Assembly (NCBI GenBank): GCA_025999115.1 | Contig: BNWW01000019.1 | Location: 1-37,882, forward strand | Reading direction: 5' to 3' | Source of the DNA: Bacteroidia bacterium | Lineage (GTDB): Bacteria > Bacteroidota > Bacteroidia > Bacteroidales > Azobacteroidaceae | Length of the DNA stretch: 37,882 nt | Part shown: one piece after another, positions 33,287 to 37,882 of the stretch | How the letters are laid out: every line of letters starts with the position of its first letter | Position numbering within the stretch: the first letter of the stretch is position 1 | The notes under the pieces: model-generated | The model's database searches: none | The model's input: the letters and a program-made list of their open reading frames with translations, nothing else | What the model was told of the DNA's origin: nothing | Made by a program: the position numbers and the translations under genes

Positions 33287-34771
33287 TTATTTGCTTTTTT
33301 GAAAAATAGAGAAAAAATTGCGACTCAACAATCGTTTGATTTTCAGTTGATAGAGCGCACGAATCAAGCCTACTTTGAGATTCGCATAAAAGTTATGCCC
33401 CAAATATTTCATCGAATAAAAAATAAGCAATTTGAATTTCGACTTTTCGGCTTTTGCTTTATAGACATTATAATGAAATGAATCAAAACTTTTTTGTATT
33501 TGCCGTTTGGAAAAACCGGGAAGATTGAGTGTCGCAATTTGGCGTTCATCTTTGGTATTAATGGATTGAGGCAAAAGTCCCATGCGTTCACACATCGTAT
33601 GTAATTCGGTTCCCGGATAAGGAAAAAAAATAGAGGTGGCATGAAACGAAGGCTGTATCATTTGATTCATTTGAATGGTATCGGCAAACTCTACCGGCGT
33701 TTCCGTTGGTAAACCGACCATATTAAACAGCGACAGGTCAATGCCGTAATTTTTAGCCAATTGCGCCGTTTTAAGTATGATTTCATTAGAATAATCCCGG
33801 TTGAGTATCTCTTTTCGGATGCGATAATTGCCCGATTCCAAGCCAATGGTAACCGAAGTAATATTGGCTTTTTTGAAATTTTTGAACACAGATTCAATAT
33901 CCAATTGCGGGAAAATGCGAAGATTGGTGCTGAATTTCAATTTGAAACGGGTCTTTTCTCCCCATTGATGCAATTCGTTGCAAAAACAATCCAACCAATT
34001 CATATCCACACCCAGCGTTTCAATTTCCAATTGCATTTCACTCACATCCGGAAAGGTAGTGTGTAAATATTGGATTTCTTCCAAAATATCCTTTATGTTT
34101 CTTAACCGGACGTATTTTCCGCTACTGACTTTTTTCAACTTGTGGTTGCAGCAGTATGTGCAATTAAAGGGACATCCTCTCCCCACTAACAGGGTCAGTC
34201 GCGTGTTAGGTTCAAGTATCCATTCTTGCCACATTTCGCGGTCGGGCGGAGGCAGTTGATCCAAGGGATCGATAAAGGGACGCACCGGATTTTTCACGAT
34301 ACCCTCCGGCGTTTTCAGCCACAGGTTGGCGATGTCGCTTATATTTTCTTTTGTGCCGAGTTTATTGACCAATTCCAAGGTGGCATATTCGCCTTCTCCC
34401 ACACAAAAAGCGTCGAAAACAGCTAAATATTTTTCGTGGGGATTCAGTGTCAGATGGATTCCTCCTGCATAGAGAAACAAATCCGGAAATTGGGATTTTA
34501 TTTTTGCTGCAATGTCATAGATGAAATCAAATTCGGAAAACACAGCCGTAAAAGCCACTATTTGAGGATTATATGTTTTTATTTTGCCGGATAGAAGACT
34601 AATATTTTTCTGTTTGTAACGCCGGTCTAATACTACCAATTCGCAAGTATGTCCGTGTTTTTTCAATACGGATGCAATCGTCGATATTCCGAAATAAATA
34701 CCTTCCTGTCCTAACAAAGGTTTGCTTTGCGTGATGGATTTTTGAACGGAATAAACAAATAATATTTTCAT
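33287..34771 (-). CDS. B12-binding-domain radical SAM protein
   Basis: 494 aa. An N-terminal cobalamin-binding-like Rossmann domain (about 1-150: MKILFVYSVQKS, YFGISTIASVLKKHGHTCELVVLD, PDLFLYAGGIHLTLNP, FCVGEGEYATLELV; the His-lacking DxHxxG variant). The radical SAM core has the [4Fe-4S] motif GRGCPFNCTYC (Cys200, 204, 207) and GLESGNYRIRKEILNRDYS. The C-terminus is basic and has no known domain. Such proteins carry out methyl transfer or ring chemistry on lipids, phosphonates or tetrapyrroles, so the substrate cannot be told. It has its own promoter and is operonic with the acyltransferase. Confidence 0.9.
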   Translation of the reverse strand: MKILFVYSVQKSITQSKPLLGQEGIYFGISTIASVLKKHGHTCELVVLDRRYKQKNISLLSGKIKTYNPQIVAFTAVFSEFDFIYDIAAKIKSQFPDLFLYAGGIHLTLNPHEKYLAVFDAFCVGEGEYATLELVNKLGTKENISDIANLWLKTPEGIVKNPVRPFIDPLDQLPPPDREMWQEWILEPNTRLTLLVGRGCPFNCTYCCNHKLKKVSSGKYVRLRNIKDILEEIQYLHTTFPDVSEMQLEIETLGVDMNWLDCFCNELHQWGEKTRFKLKFSTNLRIFPQLDIESVFKNFKKANITSVTIGLESGNYRIRKEILNRDYSNEIILKTAQLAKNYGIDLSLFNMVGLPTETPVEFADTIQMNQMIQPSFHATSIFFPYPGTELHTMCERMGLLPQSINTKDERQIATLNLPGFSKRQIQKSFDSFHYNVYKAKAEKSKFKLLIFYSMKYLGHNFYANLKVGLIRALYQLKIKRLLSRNFFSIFQKSK

Positions 34772-34806
34772 GCGCGATGCTTAATCATACAGTCGATAAA
34801 AGACTA

Positions 34807-34838
34807 CAAATTTACGTGAAAATTTTGGAATTTACAAA
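34807..34838 (-). promoter_or_regulatory. Promoter of the radical SAM-acyltransferase operon
   Basis: Minus strand: TTTG at 34838-34835, 20 nt spacer, TAAATTTG at 34814-34807; the ATG is 36 nt downstream. Confidence 0.75.
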
Positions 34839-34859
34839 TGGTAATTTTTGTATGTCAGG

Positions 34860-34898
34860 CATAAAATAAAAGCGGCCGGGACTTCTCGTCCGACCGCT
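34860..34898 (-). terminator. Terminator of the ECF sigma/anti-sigma operon
   Basis: Minus-strand hairpin AGCGGTCGGAC/GTCCCGGCCGCT (34898-34871, one bulge) followed by TTTTATTTT. It lies about 45 nt after the anti-sigma stop and insulates the radical SAM promoter. Confidence 0.75.
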
Positions 34899-34943
34899 CT
34901 CCCCTGTTTTAATCAAAAAAGCTAGTATTATATTCAGTCTTAA

Positions 34944-35369
34944 TTATTCTGTTTTTTGCGGAAGAAATGGTATGGGTGAAACAACTTTTGCAACCACTTC
35001 CATAGGTGTTTGCACCGAATCGACAGGCAAAGTTTCCGTTTCTGTAAAAATCGTATCCATGAATTTTTCCTGTTGATAATGCGTATAAACGCTGATGCCG
35101 AAAGCCAACAAAATCAAAACCGATGCGGCGATTTTCAAAGCAGGATAAACTTGTTCGCGGAACGAAAAACGCGGCCGCAATTCAAATGTTTTTTCGGCGT
35201 GAACCGCTTGTTGCTGTTTTTTACGAATAAACAAAGCGCGATATTTCATCCATTCTTCAGGAACATGATCGCCTGCGAAAAATTCGCAAAGCGTTTGCTC
35301 TTCGGTGAGGGAAGTTTGGCTTTGCCAATACTTTTCGAGCAATTGTCCGATTGATTCGTTTGTTATCAT
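34944..35369 (-). CDS. Single-pass membrane protein, probable anti-sigma factor
   Basis: 141 aa. An N-terminal cytoplasmic region (about 1-75) with LLEKYWQSQTSLTEEQTLCEFFAGDHVPEEW, a typical anti-sigma-like helical opening in Bacteroidetes; one membrane helix at about 78-97 (LKIAASVLILLAFGISVYTHY); and a short periplasmic tail rich in Glu/Thr/Pro. No zinc-finger HxxxCxxC is present. The start lies 1 nt after the stop of the ECF sigma gene, the usual arrangement of sigma and its membrane partner. It likely holds the sigma factor at the membrane until a signal releases it. Confidence 0.7.
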   Translation of the reverse strand: MITNESIGQLLEKYWQSQTSLTEEQTLCEFFAGDHVPEEWMKYRALFIRKKQQQAVHAEKTFELRPRFSFREQVYPALKIAASVLILLAFGISVYTHYQQEKFMDTIFTETETLPVDSVQTPMEVVAKVVSPIPFLPQKTE

Positions 35370-35370
35370 T

Positions 35371-35862
35371 TTATATATCCAAAAATGCTTTTAACTTTTG
35401 TCTGGCACGGAATAAAGTAATTTTCACCTGATCTTCCGTAATGTGTAAACTCTCTGCTATTTCTTTGTAACTCAATTCTTCCACTTCGCGAAGTTGAAAA
35501 ACGGTTCGCTGTTTTTCGGGCAATCGCCGGATGGCTTTTTCCAATTGTTCCAACTGTTCGCCGGCTTCCAACTGTTCCTGCGCATTGGCGGTTGTTTCGG
35601 GAAAATCGAAATGGTCGTCCCACGCTTCCTGTTGATTTTCTTTCAATGCGAGTTTATCCAATGCAATGTTCCGGGTCGACCGGTAGCAATAGGCTTCCAA
35701 ATTGTCGATGGCATCCCAATCGTCTTTTTTCTTCCAAACTTTAAATAGCGTATCTTGAACCACGTCTTCGGCATCTTGTTTGTTTCCGGTAATGCTCAAG
35801 GCCAAACGAAATAACTGATCGACCATCGGCACGATTTTATTTCTGAATTTGTCCTGTTTCAT
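35371..35862 (-). CDS. ECF-type RNA polymerase sigma factor
   Basis: 163 aa. The sigma2 domain (about 10-75) holds LFRLALSITGNKQDAEDVVQDTLFKVWKKKDDW, which recognises the -10. A linker rich in Gln/Glu follows, then sigma4 (about 108-160), RRLPEKQRTVFQLREVEELSYKEIAESLHITEDQVKITLFRARQKLK, with a clear helix-turn-helix. No extra C-terminal domain. It probably autoregulates its operon and controls envelope or stress genes. No susC/susD-type genes are adjacent, unlike most Bacteroidetes ECF loci that serve TonB systems. A weak -7-like TAACTTTT lies about 30 nt upstream. Confidence 0.93.
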   Translation of the reverse strand: MKQDKFRNKIVPMVDQLFRLALSITGNKQDAEDVVQDTLFKVWKKKDDWDAIDNLEAYCYRSTRNIALDKLALKENQQEAWDDHFDFPETTANAQEQLEAGEQLEQLEKAIRRLPEKQRTVFQLREVEELSYKEIAESLHITEDQVKITLFRARQKLKAFLDI

Positions 35863-35906
35863 GGCTCTATATTGAATGACGGTTGAGTAATTGAAAAGTT
35901 ACACTT

Positions 35907-37127
35907 TTATTCGAAAATTAATTGAAAAAGTTGTTTTTCGTCAAAAATTTCGTTGGCTATTTCGAGTAACTGCTTGGAAGTGAGCGCATCTATTTTCCGA
36001 TAGACTTCCTGCAAAGGATCGTATTTATTGAAATGCAGTAAACTTTTTCCCATTCCCAAGGCAATATTTTCGCGATGATCGCTTGCTACGCCTAATTGTC
36101 CTTTCAACTGTTTTTGGGCGGCGTGCAATTGCGTAGCACTCAAACCGGATTCGCATAATTGACGTAATTCTTTATGAATCAATCGCAAACATTTATCTAC
36201 CGAATCGGAATCGCAACCAAAATAAATGTGAAAAAGACCTGTATCGCTGTAAGCCGTCATATTGGATTCGACCGAATAAACCAGGCCGTTTTTCTCGCGC
36301 AACGATACATTCAGGCGACTGTTCATGCCCGGTCCGCCCAAAAGATTATTGAGCAGATACAAGCCCATTCGTTGCTTGCTGTGCATACTATACGCGCGAT
36401 TACCGAGAATTACGTGCGATTGATGCAAGGTTTTATCTGCTTTTTCTTTTATCGGAAAAAGGGTTTGTGGGGCTTTTCGGTGGGTTTTTAAGGGCTTTAA
36501 AGGCCTTAAGGCTGAAAAGAAAATTTCAGCCAATGATTGAATTTTCGCAAAAGGCGTTTTTCCGTAAAAGAAAAAAATCATGTTTTCAGGCGAATAAAAA
36601 TCGTCCACAAAGCGGCGACACAAATCCGAAGTAAAGGTATTCACACTCTCTTCCGTTCCCAAAATCGAATGGCCGATGGCGTGATTGCGGAAAATCAGGT
36701 TTTCAAATTCATCAAAAATCAATTCCGAGGGATTATCTTCATAAGAATGGATTTCATCAATAACCACTTCGCGTTCTTTTTCGATTTCCGATTCGGGAAA
36801 AACAGAGTTGAAAATCAGGTCGCCGAGCAGTTCCATGGCGCGCTCAAGATCTTCCGAAAGGCATATCGAATACAAGAACGTTTCTTCTTTGGTGGTGTAG
36901 GCGTTGAGTTCGCCGCCAACGACCTCCATCCGGTTCAAAATATGCCAAGCCTTGCGTTTGCGGGTACCTTTAAATAAGGTATGTTCGACAAAATGCGCCA
37001 AACCGAATTGGCCGGCGAGTTCGTCGCGCGTTCCGGCATTGACGGCGAAGCCGCAGTAGGAAACGGGCGAATCGGAGGGCTGTGTGATGATTCGGAGGCC
37101 GTTGGGTAGTGTTGTTGTTTGTATCAT
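35907..37127 (-). CDS. M16 family (insulinase-like) zinc peptidase
   Basis: 406 aa. The inverted zinc motif HxxEH is at residues 45-49 (HFVEH in FGLAHFVEHTLFKGTRKR). The third ligand Glu lies in the EIEKEREVVIDEI region near 120, and the peptidase C half has GGPGMNSRLNVSLREKNGLVYSV with the conserved R/Y. About 400 residues is one half of a two-domain M16 clan member (mitochondrial processing peptidase-like), expected to dimerise. The ATG overlaps the preceding gene's stop by 4 nt (ATGA). No signal peptide is seen, so it is cytoplasmic or membrane-associated. Confidence 0.93.
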   Translation of the reverse strand: MIQTTTLPNGLRIITQPSDSPVSYCGFAVNAGTRDELAGQFGLAHFVEHTLFKGTRKRKAWHILNRMEVVGGELNAYTTKEETFLYSICLSEDLERAMELLGDLIFNSVFPESEIEKEREVVIDEIHSYEDNPSELIFDEFENLIFRNHAIGHSILGTEESVNTFTSDLCRRFVDDFYSPENMIFFFYGKTPFAKIQSLAEIFFSALRPLKPLKTHRKAPQTLFPIKEKADKTLHQSHVILGNRAYSMHSKQRMGLYLLNNLLGGPGMNSRLNVSLREKNGLVYSVESNMTAYSDTGLFHIYFGCDSDSVDKCLRLIHKELRQLCESGLSATQLHAAQKQLKGQLGVASDHRENIALGMGKSLLHFNKYDPLQEVYRKIDALTSKQLLEIANEIFDEKQLFQLIFE

Positions 37128-37882
37128 GGCATGATTTTCGTTCCATAAAGTCGCTTAGTAACCCCAATCCACCCCATCGAAGCCAATGCCAAAGCCAATA
37201 CATAAGGCAAATCCGCCGGATTCAAATTCTGCGGAATAAATTTCCATCCGATAGCCACAGCAAATAAAAGCAAAGCATTGATACAGTGATAAATATTAAA
37301 AATTCGATGTGACTTCTTAAACCAATAACCAGCAAAAGCAAGCAGATGAAACGGATGCATCCACAACAAATTCCAATTGGGCGAAGTAACGGGATGCTCC
37401 GAAAACAAAGTAATGAACGCAACCAAACAACCGGCCAAACCCACCACCAAAAACAAGGGCGCAAAAAAGAACGACAACCGTTTCCGGCGGATGACTCCCC
37501 AAATGCCCAATCCCAAACAATGGAAAAACAGAACCCATCCCAAGCGAGCGGGCGAACTCAACGAAAAACCGCCGGAGTCTGCTTTTGTTTCGGATTGCAA
37601 AATTATCTTCGTTTCGGATACGACGGATGTTTTTTCCAAAGCCTCTTTCAATCGCACCGGAAGAAAAAGCGAAGATCGCAATCCAACGATCGAATCGGCG
37701 CCGGCGCCAATCAATAAATCAATGCCGAAAGTCATCCACGGATAAGGATCGGTGCAAGAATGAATGAGTTGGCGGAAAGTAATCGACTCCGCCATGACCG
37801 GATATTGCAAGGTAGCGCCGCAAAATCGTTCTATGATATCCCGAGGACGGGTTACACAATTATCAAACAAAAAATTATAACG
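37124..37882 (-). CDS. DUF4105/Lnb_N-type membrane protein, C-terminal part
   Basis: The frame enters from the right edge of the window (the 5' end is outside) and ends at 37124, giving at least 252 residues. It begins RYNFLFDNCVTRPRDIIER, the conserved DNCTTRxRD motif of DUF4105/Lnb_N, followed by TFRQLIHSCTDPYPWMTFGIDLLIGAGAD. The C-terminal part has four or so membrane helices (WVLFFHCLGLGIWGV, LVVGLAGCLVAFITL, WFKKSHRIFNIYHCINALLLF, LPYVLALALASMGWI). Some family members act as lipoprotein N-acyltransferases, but whether this one does is not known. It is coupled to the M16 peptidase by an ATGA overlap. Confidence 0.75.
   Translation of the reverse strand, partial: RYNFLFDNCVTRPRDIIERFCGATLQYPVMAESITFRQLIHSCTDPYPWMTFGIDLLIGAGADSIVGLRSSLFLPVRLKEALEKTSVVSETKIILQSETKADSGGFSLSSPARLGWVLFFHCLGLGIWGVIRRKRLSFFFAPLFLVVGLAGCLVAFITLFSEHPVTSPNWNLLWMHPFHLLAFAGYWFKKSHRIFNIYHCINALLLFAVAIGWKFIPQNLNPADLPYVLALALASMGWIGVTKRLYGTKIMP

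Overview
The window is a gene-dense, AT-rich stretch of a Bacteroidota chromosome, most likely order Bacteroidales. Four things support this. Many genes are preceded by the Bacteroidetes -7 motif TAnnTTTG, several with TTTG 19-20 nt further upstream. There is a DUF3575/DUF3868/Mfa2-type fimbrial cluster. The arginine-pathway transcarbamylase is the succinylornithine type known from Bacteroides (Pro90). Signal peptides often end in ...AQ. Species cannot be set from the sequence.

Layout. 1-878: a truncated AmpG-like permease whose 3' end has been replaced by unrelated, hairpin-bearing sequence at the window edge. 986-3623: housekeeping genes mtgA, lipB (overlapping) and a purM-type gene. 3809-8920: a four-gene fimbrial operon (DUF3575 barrel, DUF3868/OmpA-like protein, Mfa2-type anchor lipoprotein, large tip-like lipoprotein with a BACON-like segment). 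9011-9084: a CAU-anticodon tRNA, probably Ile2, with a textbook promoter and terminator. 9147-12911: two tandem glnK-amt pairs, with a TorF-like porin divergent at 13385. 14465: rplS behind a structured leader. 14871-18474: five tightly packed minus-strand genes in which a nucleotide-sugar aminotransferase and an N-acetyltransferase flank a DUF2846-like lipoprotein and an outer-membrane protein. 18617-22670: argF', a small barrel protein and lon. 22966-26889: a TolC/EmrA/EmrB-like tripartite efflux operon. 26913-29689: metA (acetyl-CoA type by Glu111) overlapping a U32/RlhA-like gene. 29642-30331: a DUF554 membrane protein.

From about 30.4 to 32.2 kb the window becomes a gene graveyard: a G+C-richer open-frame remnant, a coiled-coil fragment, REP-like hairpins beside a decayed REP-associated tyrosine transposase (RAYT), an alpha/beta hydrolase that has lost its middle and its catalytic Asp, and a C-terminally truncated four-helix-bundle protein. 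After that come an acyltransferase-3/B12-radical-SAM pair, an ECF sigma factor with a membrane-anchored probable anti-sigma partner, an M16 peptidase, and the C-terminal part of a DUF4105/Lnb_N-type membrane protein cut by the right edge.

The strongest unusual signals are the short-loop hairpin repeats scattered through the window. One is carried in frame inside the tolC-like gene, one pair sits next to the RAYT remnant, and a 31-bp perfect inverted repeat separates two convergent genes. The mixed sugar-enzyme/envelope operon at 14.9-18.5 kb also stands out. I did not find a clear, complete, previously undescribed defence or metabolic system. No searches were run, so family names rest on motifs and recalled homologues.
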